Below, one piece after another: positions 1-10,347 of a stretch of 64,000 nt of DNA. Under the pieces are notes generated by a model. That model was not told the origin of the DNA. It ran no database searches and worked only from the letters and a program-made list of their open reading frames with translations. Position 1 is the stretch's first letter; each line of letters opens with the position of its first letter. Source of the DNA: Hydrogenophaga sp. IBVHS1 (GTDB lineage: Bacteria > Pseudomonadota > Gammaproteobacteria > Burkholderiales > Burkholderiaceae_C); NCBI RefSeq assembly GCF_002127265.1, contig NZ_NFUU01000001.1, positions 496,001 to 560,000 on the forward strand, written 5' to 3'. Position numbers and translations under genes: made by a program.

Positions 1-2
1 TC

Positions 3-365
3 ATCGACAAGGCGGGTGCCTACCTGCTCACCAGCCGCCCCCCGGGCAAGGTGTACGCCGGCTACTGGGAATTCCCGGGTGGCAAGTTTGAAGCCGGAGA
101 AAGCGTGGAGCAGGCGTTGCGTCGGGAATTGCAGGAAGAGATCGGGGTGACCATCGGCGCCGCGCATCTTTGGAAGCAGTCTCTGGTCGATTACCCGCAT
201 GCCCTCGTGCGACTTCATTTCTGCAAGGTGCGCGATTGGACCGGTGAGTTGCAGATGCGCGAAGGCCAGCAATTCGCCTGGGAGCACCTGCCGGTGCGCT
301 GCACCCCGGTGCTGCCGGGCACGGTACCGGTGCTGGAATGGCTGGCGGCCGAGCAGCGCACCTGA
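3..365 (+). CDS. mutT: Nudix hydrolase MutT (8-oxo-dGTP diphosphatase), 3' part
   Basis: The reading frame is open from the left edge, so the start lies outside the window; about 120 residues are visible. They carry a complete Nudix box (GGKFEAGE, then REL and EEIG), preceded by the YWEFPGG strand typical of MutT. MutT hydrolyses 8-oxo-dGTP to the monophosphate and so keeps oxidised guanine out of DNA. It ends 9 bases before the convergent yacG. The yacG-zapD-coaE-pilDCB neighbourhood is the usual betaproteobacterial site for mutT, where a longer MutT/ThiE-like fusion also occurs; no ThiE domain follows here. The family is clear; the substrate is inferred. Confidence 0.85.
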   Translation: MDKAGAYLLTSRPPGKVYAGYWEFPGGKFEAGESVEQALRRELQEEIGVTIGAAHLWKQSLVDYPHALVRLHFCKVRDWTGELQMREGQQFAWEHLPVRCTPVLPGTVPVLEWLAAEQRT

Positions 366-374
366 GGCAGAGCC

Positions 375-578
375 TCAGCTCTGCTCGAATCCGGGGTCGC
401 TTTGACCCTCTTTTTCGGGCAGTTTGAAACTCTCGCTGGCCCAGGCGCCCAGATCCATTTGCTTGCAGCGCTCGCCGCAGAACGGCCGATACGCGTTCTG
501 GGGGCCATACACGCTGGGACCACCGCAGCCCGGACACCGCACGGTCTTGATGGGAGCGCTCGAGGTGCTCGAGTCCAT
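375..578 (-). CDS. yacG: DNA gyrase inhibitor YacG, zinc-binding
   Basis: This 67-residue protein has four cysteines in a CPGC (15-18) and CGERC (34-38) arrangement, the single zinc site of the YacG family, followed by the expected acidic, probably disordered tail. Characterised YacG proteins bind GyrB and block DNA binding by gyrase. It lies 9 bases downstream of zapD in the same direction, as in many proteobacteria, so it is probably the last gene of a pilB-to-yacG transcription unit. Length and motif match the family; the gyrase role is taken from family knowledge. Confidence 0.9.
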   Translation of the reverse strand: MDSSTSSAPIKTVRCPGCGGPSVYGPQNAYRPFCGERCKQMDLGAWASESFKLPEKEGQSDPGFEQS

Positions 579-587
579 CTTCAGGCC

Positions 588-1343
588 TCAGGCGCAGAGC
601 GTCAGTTCAAACGCGGCATCTTCCTGCGCCGGGTGAAGCCTGTCGTCTTCGCCGTGGCGCATCAGGCGCACCGAAAGCATGAGCCGGTTGCCGCTGATCT
701 CTGGAATGAGGCCCAGCGCCGGATCGATTCGCAGCCGCAGCAACTGGAATGTGCGACCCTGCGGCAGGGTCAGCTGGAAGAGGCCGCCCGGCGCCACGAC
801 CTTTTGCGCTGAGCCGGAATCGCGCAGCATTTTCAGCAGAAGCACAATGGCCTCTGCCAGAGGCGACAGTGGCACCGTCCAGCGGTGCAGGTCGGCTTGC
901 CGGGCCTCGACGCTCTGGTGCTGCCAGTGGTAATAGGCGGGCAGGTCGAATTCGCAGGTGCCGCCCGGTATGCCGATGCGGCTTCTGATGCTCATCAGCC
1001 AGTCGTTTTCCGTGAGGGACTGGCCGGTTTTGCCAGCGAGCTGGCTGAGCTGGGTGAAGCAATCGTCCAGTTGCTGGATCACGCCGTCGAGCACTTCCTC
1101 GGAGATCATCGGGTTGCCGCGGTAGCCGGCGAGCTGCTGCTTGTGCCGGTCGATGTCCTTGAGCACATCAGATTTCATGTCGGCGCGAGCGGCCACATCC
1201 ATGATCTCGAAGATGGTCTGCAACGCGTAGTGATGATCCAGCGAGTGGGTACGGGGTACGAGCTCCACCAGTCGCCTGAAGAGCTGTTCAAGCCGCAGAT
1301 AGGTGCGGATGCGTTCGTTGAAAGGGTAGTCGTACAGGATCAC
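588..1343 (-). CDS. zapD: Cell division protein ZapD
   Basis: This 251-residue protein starts MILYDYPFNERIRTYLRLEQ, the conserved N-terminus of ZapD (formerly YacF or DUF1342), and is close in length to the E. coli protein (247). ZapD is a cytoplasmic dimer that binds the FtsZ C-terminal tail and bundles FtsZ filaments at the division ring. The helical N-terminal half and beta-rich C-terminal half are both present. It sits between coaE (42-base gap) and yacG (9-base gap), a conserved cluster. Nothing looks degenerate. Confidence 0.93.
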   Translation of the reverse strand: MILYDYPFNERIRTYLRLEQLFRRLVELVPRTHSLDHHYALQTIFEIMDVAARADMKSDVLKDIDRHKQQLAGYRGNPMISEEVLDGVIQQLDDCFTQLSQLAGKTGQSLTENDWLMSIRSRIGIPGGTCEFDLPAYYHWQHQSVEARQADLHRWTVPLSPLAEAIVLLLKMLRDSGSAQKVVAPGGLFQLTLPQGRTFQLLRLRIDPALGLIPEISGNRLMLSVRLMRHGEDDRLHPAQEDAAFELTLCA

Positions 1344-1385
1344 AGCGGCGAATGTGCGCGGGGTGGAGCGGCGGGCGAGGCTTCA

Positions 1386-2003
1386 TCATAGCCCGAACCG
1401 CCGGGCCAGCACCTCCGCCGAGGCTTGCAGCGAGTCCATGTCGTCGGTGTCGTTGTGCACCACTGCGTCGGCGGCTTTCAACCTCTGCAAACGTGAACTC
1501 TGGCTCCGCATGACAGCTTCGATCGTCTCCACGCTCCAGCCGCTGCGATGTTGCACCCGGCGTATCTGCGTGGCGGGCGAACAGTCGACCACCAGCACCC
1601 GATCGAGCTGGGGACGCCAGTGCGGCGACTCGACCAGCAGTGGAACGTCGAAAACGATGCAGGATGAAGAGCATTCCGCCGCTTGACGCCGGATCTCGGC
1701 GCTCACCAGGGGGTGGACGATGTGCTCAAGCACCTGGCGTGCCTCGGGGTGAGCGAACACGTGCTCGCGCATCCGCTGCCTGTCCAGCGCCCCGTCTGGA
1801 GATACAAAGTCGGGGCCGAAAGCCTGGGTGATCGCGGGAATCGCCGAACCCGCAGCGGCCGTGCTTTCGCGCGAGATCGCGTCGGCATCAATCAGGTCGG
1901 CGCCGTGAGCTTTCAGCAGCCTAGCCAGGGTGCTCTTGCCGCTGCCAATGCCGCCGGTGATACCCAGCCGCCAGATGGAGCGGGTAGGGGCCACGGATTT
2001 CAC
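1386..2003 (-). CDS. coaE: Dephospho-CoA kinase
   Basis: The protein has 205 residues if it begins at the GTG that overlaps the pilD stop codon (GTGA). The frame stays open another 93 codons upstream, but that stretch is only pilD read in another frame. The Walker A loop GITGGIGSGKST is at residues 14-25, and the DADAISRE segment that follows is the CoaE substrate region. CoaE phosphorylates the ribose 3'-OH of dephospho-CoA, the last step of CoA synthesis. The GTGA overlap implies translational coupling to pilD. panB and panC, earlier in the same pathway, lie about 50 kb away in this window. Confidence 0.93.
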   Translation of the reverse strand: MKSVAPTRSIWRLGITGGIGSGKSTLARLLKAHGADLIDADAISRESTAAAGSAIPAITQAFGPDFVSPDGALDRQRMREHVFAHPEARQVLEHIVHPLVSAEIRRQAAECSSSCIVFDVPLLVESPHWRPQLDRVLVVDCSPATQIRRVQHRSGWSVETIEAVMRSQSSRLQRLKAADAVVHNDTDDMDSLQASAEVLARRFGL

Positions 2004-2863
2004 AGGCCAATGGCGGTCAGCATGGCCGGTGGCCCGAACACCATTGCCGTGAGGCCAGCGAGTGCGAGGAACGGCCCGAAGGGCACGTAACCACCCTCGC
2101 GCAAACGGCCCAGCACCTTGATGCCGATGCCCACCACCGCCCCCAGCACCGAGGCCATGAGGATGACCGGGATGAGTGCTTGCCAGCCAAACCAGGCGCC
2201 GAAAGCGGCGAAGAGCTTGAAGTCCCCGTAGCCCATGCCTTCTTTGCCGGTGGCGAGCCTGAAAGCCCAGTACACCAGCCACAGCGAAAGGTAACCCGCC
2301 ACCGCGCCCCAGATTGCATCAACCAGCGGTGCATCCGTGAGGCCCAGGGCCGCTGCGCACAGGCCAGCCCAAAGCAGGGGAAGGGTAATGTCGTCGGGCA
2401 GCAATGTGGTGTCCCAGTCGATGAACGCCAGCGCCAGCACCGCTGCCGAAAAACCGCACCAGGCCAGCGCAGACCAGCTCGGTCCCCAATGCCAGCCACA
2501 CCAGGCAAACAACGCAGCGCTGACCAGCTCAATGGCCGGATAACGAAAGCTGATCGGGGCTTTGCACTGGCTGCATCTGGCGCCCAGCGCAAGGTAGCTG
2601 AGCACGGGGATGTTCTCGTACCAACGGATGTAGTGGCCGCAGTGAGGGCAGCGCGAGCGCGGCACCATGAGGTTGTAGGCCTCGGCCGGTGCGGCCGGCG
2701 CCGACGAAGACTCGCCGGGGGGAAGCAGCTCTGCGCAGTCGGCGGCCCAGCGTGCCTCCATCATTCGGGGCAGCCGGTGAATCACCACATTGAGGAAACT
2801 GCCTACGAGCAAGCCCAACAGGCCCAGCAGCGCCGCTGCCGGCGCGCCACCCACGAGCATCAA
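2000..2863 (-). CDS. pilD: Prepilin peptidase/N-methyltransferase PilD
   Basis: This 287-residue polytopic membrane protein is an A24 aspartic peptidase. The cytoplasmic zinc loop has two CxxC pairs (C72/C75 and C97/C100), which mark the bifunctional form that both cleaves prepilin leaders and methylates the new N-terminal residue. The catalytic aspartates lie in the FIDWD segment (about 149-151) and in GYGDFK (D214). About seven to eight hydrophobic segments follow an N-terminal one (8-28). It overlaps pilC by 4 bases and coaE by 4 bases, so pilC-pilD-coaE are likely co-translated. The substrates would be type IV pilins encoded elsewhere. Confidence 0.95.
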   Translation of the reverse strand: MMLVGGAPAAALLGLLGLLVGSFLNVVIHRLPRMMEARWAADCAELLPPGESSSAPAAPAEAYNLMVPRSRCPHCGHYIRWYENIPVLSYLALGARCSQCKAPISFRYPAIELVSAALFAWCGWHWGPSWSALAWCGFSAAVLALAFIDWDTTLLPDDITLPLLWAGLCAAALGLTDAPLVDAIWGAVAGYLSLWLVYWAFRLATGKEGMGYGDFKLFAAFGAWFGWQALIPVILMASVLGAVVGIGIKVLGRLREGGYVPFGPFLALAGLTAMVFGPPAMLTAIGL

Positions 2864-4077
2864 ACCACCTGACCCAGCTTGAAGATGGGAAGGTACATCG
2901 ACACGACGATGCCACCAATGATCGTGCCCAGCACCACGATGATGATCGGCTCCATCAGGCTGGAGATGCCGGCCACCATGTCATCGACCTCGGCCTCATA
3001 GAAGTCGGCCGCCTTGCCCAGCATGTGATCGATGGAGCCCGATTCCTCACCAATGGCGCACATCTGAAGCACCATGGACGGAAAGATATTGGCGTTGGTC
3101 ATCGCGTTGGTAAGGCTGGTGCCGGTGGAGACTTCCTGCTGGATTTTTTCCGTGGCAATGGCATACAGCGAATTGCCGGAAGCGCCACCGACCGAGTCAA
3201 GCGCTTCCACCAAGGGCACACCTGCGGCAAACATGGTCGAGAGCGTGCGCGTCCAGCGGGCGACCACAGATTTTTCGATCAAGGGGCCGAAGATGGGCAG
3301 CTTGAGCAGCACACGGTCCATGAAACGCTGCACCTTCTCGTTTCGCTTCCAGGCTTGCATGAAAAAGTAAATGCCGCCGCCCAGACCACCGAAGATGAGC
3401 CACCAGTATTCAGTGAAGAACTCGCTCATGGCGATCACGAACAAGGTCGGGCCGGGCAGGTCGGCGCCGAATGAGGTGAACACTTCCTTGAACGAAGGGA
3501 TGACGAAGATCATGATCACGGCGACCACGACAAACGCCACGATGACCACCGCAATCGGGTACATCAAGGCGGACTTGATCTTCGACTTCAGCGCCTCGGT
3601 CTTTTCCATGTAGGTTGCCAGGCGGTCCAGCAACTCTTCAAGAATACCTGCTGCCTCGCCCGCCTCGACCAGGTTGCAATACAGGCTGTCGAAGTAAAGC
3701 GGATTCTTGCGGAACGCCGCGCTGAGCGAGGTACCGGTTTCCACGTCGGAGCGGATGTCGTTGAGCAGCTTGGTGACGCTGGGGTTGGGGTTGCCGCGAC
3801 CGACAATGTCGAAGGCCTGCAGCAGCGGCACGCCCGCCTTCATCATGGTGGCGAGCTGACGCGTGAAGATGGCAATGTCCTTGGGCTTGATGCGTTTGCC
3901 CGAACTCGTGCGCCGCTTCTTGACCTTGCCAGGCACGATGCCCTGGCGCCTCAGCGCCGCCAGCACCTGGTTCTCACCAGCAGCGCGCGTTTCGCCTCTC
4001 ACCGTCTTGCCATTGCGGTCCTTGCCTTCCCACTCGAAGACAATGTCCTTGATGCTTTTGGATACTGCGGTTGCCAT
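2860..4077 (-). CDS. pilC: Type IV pilus inner-membrane platform protein PilC
   Basis: This 405-residue protein has two GspF-type domains (about 70-195 and 275-400), each beginning with the FTRQLATMM-like helix. Membrane segments lie at about 171-195, 222-242 and 378-400. PilC is the inner-membrane core protein on which the PilB and PilT ATPases act to assemble and retract the pilus. It follows pilB after 31 bases and overlaps pilD by 4, the standard pilB-pilC-pilD order. The protein is full length with no sign of decay. Confidence 0.95.
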   Translation of the reverse strand: MATAVSKSIKDIVFEWEGKDRNGKTVRGETRAAGENQVLAALRRQGIVPGKVKKRRTSSGKRIKPKDIAIFTRQLATMMKAGVPLLQAFDIVGRGNPNPSVTKLLNDIRSDVETGTSLSAAFRKNPLYFDSLYCNLVEAGEAAGILEELLDRLATYMEKTEALKSKIKSALMYPIAVVIVAFVVVAVIMIFVIPSFKEVFTSFGADLPGPTLFVIAMSEFFTEYWWLIFGGLGGGIYFFMQAWKRNEKVQRFMDRVLLKLPIFGPLIEKSVVARWTRTLSTMFAAGVPLVEALDSVGGASGNSLYAIATEKIQQEVSTGTSLTNAMTNANIFPSMVLQMCAIGEESGSIDHMLGKAADFYEAEVDDMVAGISSLMEPIIIVVLGTIIGGIVVSMYLPIFKLGQVV

Positions 4078-4108
4078 GGGGTCCTCTAAGGCTTGTGTCC
4101 GGCCAGCG

Positions 4109-5839
4109 TCATTCGTTGGTCACGCTAAGCACTTCTTCCAGCGAAGTCATGCCCAGCTTGACCTTGAGAAGGCCCGATTCGCGAAGCGTGCGGACGCCTT
4201 CCTTGCTGGCTTGCTGGGCAATGTCCAGCGCGCTGCCGCCACGCAGAATGATGCGCTGGATTTCCTCGCTGATCGGCATGACCTGGTAAATGCCGACGCG
4301 ACCTTTGTAGCCGTTGTTGCACGCCGAGCAGCCCACGGGTCGGTAAGGTGTCCAGGTGCCGTCGAGGTCCTCGGACTTGAAGCCCGCATCCACAAGCGCC
4401 TTGCGCGGCACGTCGAGAGGCGCCTTGCAGGTGCCGCACAGACGGCGTGCAAGACGCTGCGCCGTGATCAGTATGACGCTGGACGCGATGTTGAACGTGG
4501 GAATCCCCATGTTCATCATCCGCGTGAGCGTGGTGGGCGCGTCGTTGGTGTGCAGGGTCGACAAGACCATGTGGCCCGTCTGAGCGGCTTTGATGGAGAT
4601 GTCTGCCGTTTCCAGGTCGCGGATCTCACCGACCATGATCACGTCTGGATCCTGGCGCAGGAATGCCTTGAGCGCTGCCGCAAACGTCAGCCCGGCCTTC
4701 TCGTTGACGTTGACCTGGTTGACCCCGGGGAGGTTGATTTCCGAGGGATCTTCGGCCGTGGAAATGTTGATGCCTGGCTTGTTGAGAATGTTCAGGCAGG
4801 TGTAGAGCGACACCGTCTTGCCCGAACCGGTCGGCCCGGTGACGAGCACCATGCCATACGGCCGGACGATGGCGCTCATCAGACGTTCTTTTTCTTCCGG
4901 CTCATAGCCCAGCGCATCAATGCCCACCTTGGCACTGCTGGGGTCCAGAATACGGATCACGATCTTCTCGCCGAAGAGCGTGGGCAGCGTGCTGACCCGG
5001 AAATCGATCACCCGATCAGGACCGATCTTGAGCTTCATCCGACCGTCCTGCGGCACACGCTTTTCGGAGATATCCATTCGGGAGATCACCTTGATGCGGG
5101 AGGCCAGCTTGTCCTTGATTGCAATGGGTGGAGACGCAATCTCTCGCAGTTCTCCATCGACGCGAAAGCGAACCCGGTAGTTGTGCTCGTAAGGCTCGAA
5201 GTGCAGGTCGGACGCCCGCATGTTGAATGCGTCGATCAGCATCTTGTGCAGAAACTTGACCACTGGCGCGTCGTCGACTTCGGACGATTTGTCGGTGACA
5301 TCGCTCACCGCATCGGTTGCCACCTCGTCGAACTCGAAATCGCCACCGATGATGTTGTCCATCGTCTCGTTGACGCTGGTGGTCTGCGTTTCCACCAGTT
5401 TGCTGAGCTTGTCGTACTCGGCAATCACCCAGTCCACGCCCATCTGCGTGGCGAACTTGATCTTTTCAGCCGCTTGCTGGTCCGCCGGGTCGGCCGTGGC
5501 GACCATGAGGCGGTTGTTGCGTTTGCTCAGTACAACGATGCGGTAGTCGGCGCAGATCTTCGGATCGAGCAGGCCGGCGGGAAGCCTTTGCACATCGATG
5601 GCATCGAGGTCCAGCAAAGGTGCTGCAAAGGCAACCGACATCGTGTGCGCCAGATCGGATGCCGAAACGGCGCCAGACCCGGTGAGTTCGGCAATGAAAC
5701 TGGTGCGCCCGCTTTGAGCCTTGCGGTAAAGGTCTTCAGCCGCCTTCTGTCCGAGCTTGCCCGCAGACACGAGCGCCCGCCCAAGGCCCGGCAGGGCCAT
5801 GGAAGGTGTATCTTGGACGACAGATTCGACAGACGCCAT
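4109..5839 (-). CDS. pilB: Type IV pilus assembly ATPase PilB
   Basis: This 576-residue protein has the GspE/PilB layout: an N-terminal MshEN-like domain (about 20-150), then a hexameric ATPase domain. Walker A GPTGSGKT is at 335-342, Walker B IMVGEIRD at 401-408, and a zinc site uses C468, C471, C504 and C507, which distinguishes assembly ATPases from the retraction ATPase PilT. It powers pilus extension from the cytoplasmic face of PilC. As first gene of the minus-strand unit it probably carries the promoter; 172 bases separate it from tRNA-Pro. A 663-codon antisense reading frame over it is a codon-bias shadow. Confidence 0.96.
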   Translation of the reverse strand: MASVESVVQDTPSMALPGLGRALVSAGKLGQKAAEDLYRKAQSGRTSFIAELTGSGAVSASDLAHTMSVAFAAPLLDLDAIDVQRLPAGLLDPKICADYRIVVLSKRNNRLMVATADPADQQAAEKIKFATQMGVDWVIAEYDKLSKLVETQTTSVNETMDNIIGGDFEFDEVATDAVSDVTDKSSEVDDAPVVKFLHKMLIDAFNMRASDLHFEPYEHNYRVRFRVDGELREIASPPIAIKDKLASRIKVISRMDISEKRVPQDGRMKLKIGPDRVIDFRVSTLPTLFGEKIVIRILDPSSAKVGIDALGYEPEEKERLMSAIVRPYGMVLVTGPTGSGKTVSLYTCLNILNKPGINISTAEDPSEINLPGVNQVNVNEKAGLTFAAALKAFLRQDPDVIMVGEIRDLETADISIKAAQTGHMVLSTLHTNDAPTTLTRMMNMGIPTFNIASSVILITAQRLARRLCGTCKAPLDVPRKALVDAGFKSEDLDGTWTPYRPVGCSACNNGYKGRVGIYQVMPISEEIQRIILRGGSALDIAQQASKEGVRTLRESGLLKVKLGMTSLEEVLSVTNE

Positions 5840-6011
5840 AAGCCCGTAATCTAGCGTAAATCAAGGACTTGCCCGACAGTATTGAGGCAACTTGTGCTGA
5901 AAATGCGGTTTATGCCGCATTTGGCGTTGTATCGAGGTTGCGTGCTCGCCGGTCGTCGCCCGGAGCTCGCCTTTGGGCTGCTCGAGCTGCCTGCACATGA
6001 CGACCGGGAAA

Positions 6012-6088
6012 TGGTCGGGGTGAGAGGATTCGAACCTCCGGCCTCTACGTCCCGAACGTAGCGCTCTACCAGGCTAAGCTACACCCCG
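6012..6088 (-). tRNA. tRNA-Pro (anticodon CGG)
   Basis: The minus strand folds as a full cloverleaf: acceptor stem CGGGGTG/CACCCCG (6082-6088 with 6016-6022), anticodon arm CTACG-TTCGGGA-CGTAG giving anticodon CGG, and a T arm with GGTTCGAATCC. The discriminator is A, and the 3' CCA is encoded (6012-6014). It reads the proline codon CCG, abundant in this GC-rich genome. It lies alone between pilB and ispB; I saw no convincing promoter or terminator. Confidence 0.95.
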
Positions 6089-6137
6089 ATGGGTCGTTCA
6101 ACCGACCAAGCAACGGCTCATGGGCCGTCCTCAGGAC

Positions 6138-7118
6138 TCAGGAGCGTCGCTCCAGCAGACCAGCCGCCAATTGTAGCAAAGCCTCACTGTGCGCATTGAT
6201 GGGCAGCTGCCTCGCTGCGTCTATCGCGCGACTGGCCTCGGCGTGTGCGCTCGAGCGGGCTGCCTCCAGCGCGCCCGTCTGCAGGATGATGTCCCGGATG
6301 GCGTCAAGGTGGGCCACATCACCCTGCTCGATGGCTTGTCGAATCAGGCTTTTCTGGCTCTCCGAACCTGAACGCAAAGCACAGATGATGGGAAGGGTGA
6401 CCTTGCCTTCCCGGAGGTCATCGCCGAGGTTCTTGCCCAGATCGTCCGGGCTGCCCTCGTAGTCCAGCACGTCGTCGATCACCTGAAATGCGGTGCCGAG
6501 CGCCTGTCCGTACTGCGCGCAGAGTGCCTCTGTGTGCTCATCGGACCCCGAAAGGATGGGCGCTAGGCGGGCACTTGCTTCAAAAAGCTTCGCCGTCTTT
6601 GACCGGATCACACGCAGATAGGTGCTCTCGTCGATGGAGGCATCGTGCATGTTGACCAGTTGCAGCACCTCTCCCTCGGCGATCACATTGGTGGCGTCCG
6701 ACAAGACTTGCATCACGCGCATGTCGCCGACATCCACCATCATCTGGAAAGCGCGCGAATACAGGAAGTCGCCCACCAGCACGCTGGCGGCGTTGCCAAA
6801 CCGTTCGTTGGCGGTTTCGCGACCTCGTCGCATGGTGGACTCGTCCACCACGTCGTCGTGCAACAGCGTGGCGGTGTGAATGAACTCCACCACGGCAGCC
6901 AGCGTGTGGCGCATCGGGTGCTGGCTGCCGATCGCACCGCTCATGAGCAGCAGCAAGGCGGGCCGCAAACGCTTGCCCCCTGCGGAAATGATGTACTGGG
7001 CAACTTCCCGGACCAGCGGGACTTCGGTGGTCAGCCGTTCGCTGATAACTCGATCCACCTCCCGCATGTCGGGCTGAATCAGTTCCAGAATGGTTCGAGT
7101 GGGGGTGGAAGAGGTCAA
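6138..7118 (-). CDS. ispB: Octaprenyl diphosphate synthase
   Basis: This 326-residue trans-polyprenyl synthase has the first aspartate-rich motif DDVVD at 88-92 and the second, DDVLD, at 215-219, with GGKRLRP (48-54) binding the homoallylic substrate. It makes the long side chain of ubiquinone and feeds the ubi genes at 28-33 kb. Chain length is set by residues before the first motif and was not deduced, so octaprenyl is the expected rather than proven product. It is divergent from rplU, the conserved ispB/rplU-rpmA arrangement in proteobacteria. Confidence 0.93.
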   Translation of the reverse strand: MTSSTPTRTILELIQPDMREVDRVISERLTTEVPLVREVAQYIISAGGKRLRPALLLLMSGAIGSQHPMRHTLAAVVEFIHTATLLHDDVVDESTMRRGRETANERFGNAASVLVGDFLYSRAFQMMVDVGDMRVMQVLSDATNVIAEGEVLQLVNMHDASIDESTYLRVIRSKTAKLFEASARLAPILSGSDEHTEALCAQYGQALGTAFQVIDDVLDYEGSPDDLGKNLGDDLREGKVTLPIICALRSGSESQKSLIRQAIEQGDVAHLDAIRDIILQTGALEAARSSAHAEASRAIDAARQLPINAHSEALLQLAAGLLERRS

Positions 7119-7159
7119 GAAGAGGTCGCTCGTGGGTGGGCCACATCGGGTAGTCCCGA

Positions 7160-7165
7160 ATTATA
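7160..7165 (-). promoter_or_regulatory. Probable -10 element of ispB
   Basis: A perfect TATAAT on the minus strand would start transcription about 35 bases upstream of the ispB ATG. The matching -35 region is poor, so this is a moderate call. Confidence 0.45.
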
Positions 7166-7226
7166 GAAAGCGGGCAGAAGGCGCCGTCCGGATGCCATTT
7201 CCACAAGTTTTGCCGGACGGGTGGGC

Positions 7227-7256
7227 TTGGCAGCACCAAAACCGACATGCTAAAAT
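7227..7256 (+). promoter_or_regulatory. Sigma70-type promoter of rplU-rpmA
   Basis: TTGGCA (7227-7232), an 18-base spacer and TAAAAT (7251-7256) lie about 64 bases before the rplU start, in the 200-base gap between divergent ispB and rplU. The implied leader is about 55 bases. Confidence 0.6.
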
Positions 7257-7319
7257 CCGTGGTTCAGGGGAATTTGGTCCGCTGGATTTCCATTCGTGGA
7301 ATTTTTACAAGAGGTTCAT

Positions 7320-7631
7320 ATGTACGCGGTCATAAAAACCGGCGGCAAACAGTATCGTGTTGCTGCTGGCGAAAAAATTAAAGTAGAACAGATTGCTGCG
7401 GATGTGGGCCAAGAGATCGTGTTTGACCAGGTTCTTGCTGTCGGTAACGGCACTGAGATCAAGGTAGGCACTCCCTTGGTTTCCGGCGCAACGGTCACGG
7501 TCACGGTGTTGGCCCATGGCAGGCACGACAAGGTGCACATCTTCAAGATGCGCCGTCGCAAGCACTACCAGAAGCGCCAAGGTCACCGTCAGAATTTCAC
7601 CGAACTGCAGGTCTCGTCGATCGCAGCCTGA
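7320..7631 (+). CDS. rplU: 50S ribosomal protein L21
   Basis: The protein is 103 residues from the ATG at 7320 ([14 protein letters not shown]), the standard L21 start and length, with AGAGG just upstream. An upstream in-frame ATG at 7296 would add eight non-conserved residues and lacks support. The C-terminal [14 protein letters not shown] segment is the conserved rRNA-binding end. L21 binds 23S rRNA. rpmA follows after 13 bases. Confidence 0.97.
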   Translation: MYAVIKTGGKQYRVAAGEKIKVEQIAADVGQEIVFDQVLAVGNGTEIKVGTPLVSGATVTVTVLAHGRHDKVHIFKMRRRKHYQKRQGHRQNFTELQVSSIAA

Positions 7632-7644
7632 GGAGTAAGTCAAC

Positions 7645-7902
7645 ATGGCACAGAAAAAAGGCGGCGGCTCAACGCGAAACGGGCGCGATTCCAAGCCGAA
7701 AATGCTCGGAGTGAAGGCATTCGGTGGCGAACTGGTGACGGCAGGTTCCATCATCGTGCGTCAGCGTGGCACGAAATTCCACCCCGGTCTGAATGTCGGC
7801 CTCGGCAAGGACCACACTATCTTTGCGACGACCGACGGGCACGTGAAGTTTGCCGTCAAGGGCGAACTGAACCGCCACGTCGTCAGCATCACACCGGTCT
7901 GA
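7645..7902 (+). CDS. rpmA: 50S ribosomal protein L27
   Basis: This 85-residue protein begins [16 protein letters not shown], the flexible N-terminus that reaches toward the peptidyl transferase centre, followed by the conserved LGVKAFGGE and [10 protein letters not shown] segments. It is co-transcribed with rplU and has a GGAG ribosome site. There is no N-terminal extension of the kind cleaved by the Prp protease in Firmicutes. A terminator follows before obgE. Confidence 0.97.
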   Translation: MAQKKGGGSTRNGRDSKPKMLGVKAFGGELVTAGSIIVRQRGTKFHPGLNVGLGKDHTIFATTDGHVKFAVKGELNRHVVSITPV

Positions 7903-7961
7903 CCGGTTGCCGCAGGCAATGCCCGGTTGCAAAATCCGGGCGGTGCACGGGGCTCACGTGA

Positions 7962-9116
<1,155 letters not shown>

Positions 9117-9135
9117 CCACCAGCCTCTCCGATCC

Positions 9136-10323
9136 ATGGACCTTGCTCTCAACATGCAGCAGACCGACGTTTCGACAAATGCGCTTGGCATGCCGCCTGC
9201 TGCCGTCTTTCAGTCGGCGCGCCGTATCGTGGTCAAAGTGGGCTCCAGTCTGGTAACGAACGAAGGTCGTGGTCTTGACGAAGAAGCCATCGGCCAATGG
9301 AGCGAGCAATTAGCGGCGCTGGTTCAGCAAGGGCGCGAGGTCATCATGGTCAGCAGTGGGGCGATTGCTGAAGGGATGAAGAGACTGGGTTGGAGCGTCC
9401 GCCCGAAGGAAGTCAATGAGCTGCAAGCGGCTGCTGCCGTGGGTCAGATGGGTTTGGTGCAGATGTACGAGAGCAAGTTGCGCGCTTGCGGCGTGGGTAG
9501 CGCTCAGGTGCTGCTGACCCATGCTGATCTGGCCGATCGGGAGCGTTACCTCAATGCACGCTCCACGCTGCTCACACTGCTGCAACTGGGTGTGGTGCCG
9601 GTGATCAATGAGAACGACACCGTGGTCAACGACGAAATCAAATTTGGCGACAACGATACGCTCGGCGCGCTCGTGGCCAACCTCGTCGAGGCCGATGTGC
9701 TCGTGATCCTCACGGACCAGAAGGGCCTGTACACCGCCGATCCGCGGCGCGACCCGCAAGCCGAGTTTGTGCACGTCGCGCGAGCGGGCGACCCTCGGCT
9801 GGAAGCGATGGCGGGCGGAGCGGGAAGTGGGATCGGCAAGGGCGGGATGATCACCAAAATTCTGGCGGCGAAGCGAGCCGCTGGCTCCGGAGCCTCCACC
9901 GTGATCGCCTGGGGCCGAGAGCCCCGAGTGCTGTTGCGCCTGGTGGACGGCGAGGCCATAGGCACCTGTCTGGTGGCCCAGACAGCGAAAAACCAGGCGC
10001 GCAAGCGCTGGATTTCGGATCACCTGCAGCTGCGTGGCGCTGTGGTGGTTGATGACGGTGCAGTCGGCAAGATTGTGGGCGAGGGCAAAAGCCTGCTGCC
10101 CGTGGGCATGACGGCGGTCTCAGGCGATTTTTCGCGTGGTGACGTGATTGCGGTTCACGATGCGCGCGGGCAGGAAGTCGCGCGTGGTCTGGCCAACTAC
10201 GCGAGCTCGGAGGCTCGCCTCATTTGCCGCAAGTCGTCGGTCGATTTCGAGCGCCTGCTCGGTTATGCGGCAGAGCCGGAAATGATCCATCGCGACAACC
10301 TGGTGCTGACCGCACGGGCTTGA
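9136..10323 (+). CDS. proB: Glutamate 5-kinase
   Basis: This is the first enzyme of proline synthesis, ATP-dependent phosphorylation of the glutamate gamma-carboxylate. An amino-acid-kinase domain starts at [12 protein letters not shown], contains [16 protein letters not shown] and the glycine-rich GGMITK loop, and is followed by a PUA domain (about the last 90 residues, [10 protein letters not shown] onward). The start is uncertain: ATGs at 9136, 9154 and 9190 give 395, 389 or 377 residues, none with a strong ribosome site; the usual length is about 370. It lies 19 bases after obgE. Confidence 0.93.
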   Translation: MDLALNMQQTDVSTNALGMPPAAVFQSARRIVVKVGSSLVTNEGRGLDEEAIGQWSEQLAALVQQGREVIMVSSGAIAEGMKRLGWSVRPKEVNELQAAAAVGQMGLVQMYESKLRACGVGSAQVLLTHADLADRERYLNARSTLLTLLQLGVVPVINENDTVVNDEIKFGDNDTLGALVANLVEADVLVILTDQKGLYTADPRRDPQAEFVHVARAGDPRLEAMAGGAGSGIGKGGMITKILAAKRAAGSGASTVIAWGREPRVLLRLVDGEAIGTCLVAQTAKNQARKRWISDHLQLRGAVVVDDGAVGKIVGEGKSLLPVGMTAVSGDFSRGDVIAVHDARGQEVARGLANYASSEARLICRKSSVDFERLLGYAAEPEMIHRDNLVLTARA

Positions 10324-10347
10324 TGGGCAGGCAGCGGGTTGCTGTCT

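Noticed and set aside
3863-5854. 663-codon open frame on the plus strand across pilB and the start of pilC
   Set aside because: It is antisense to two unmistakable pilus genes and has the skewed composition of a GC-bias shadow; no domain is recognisable.
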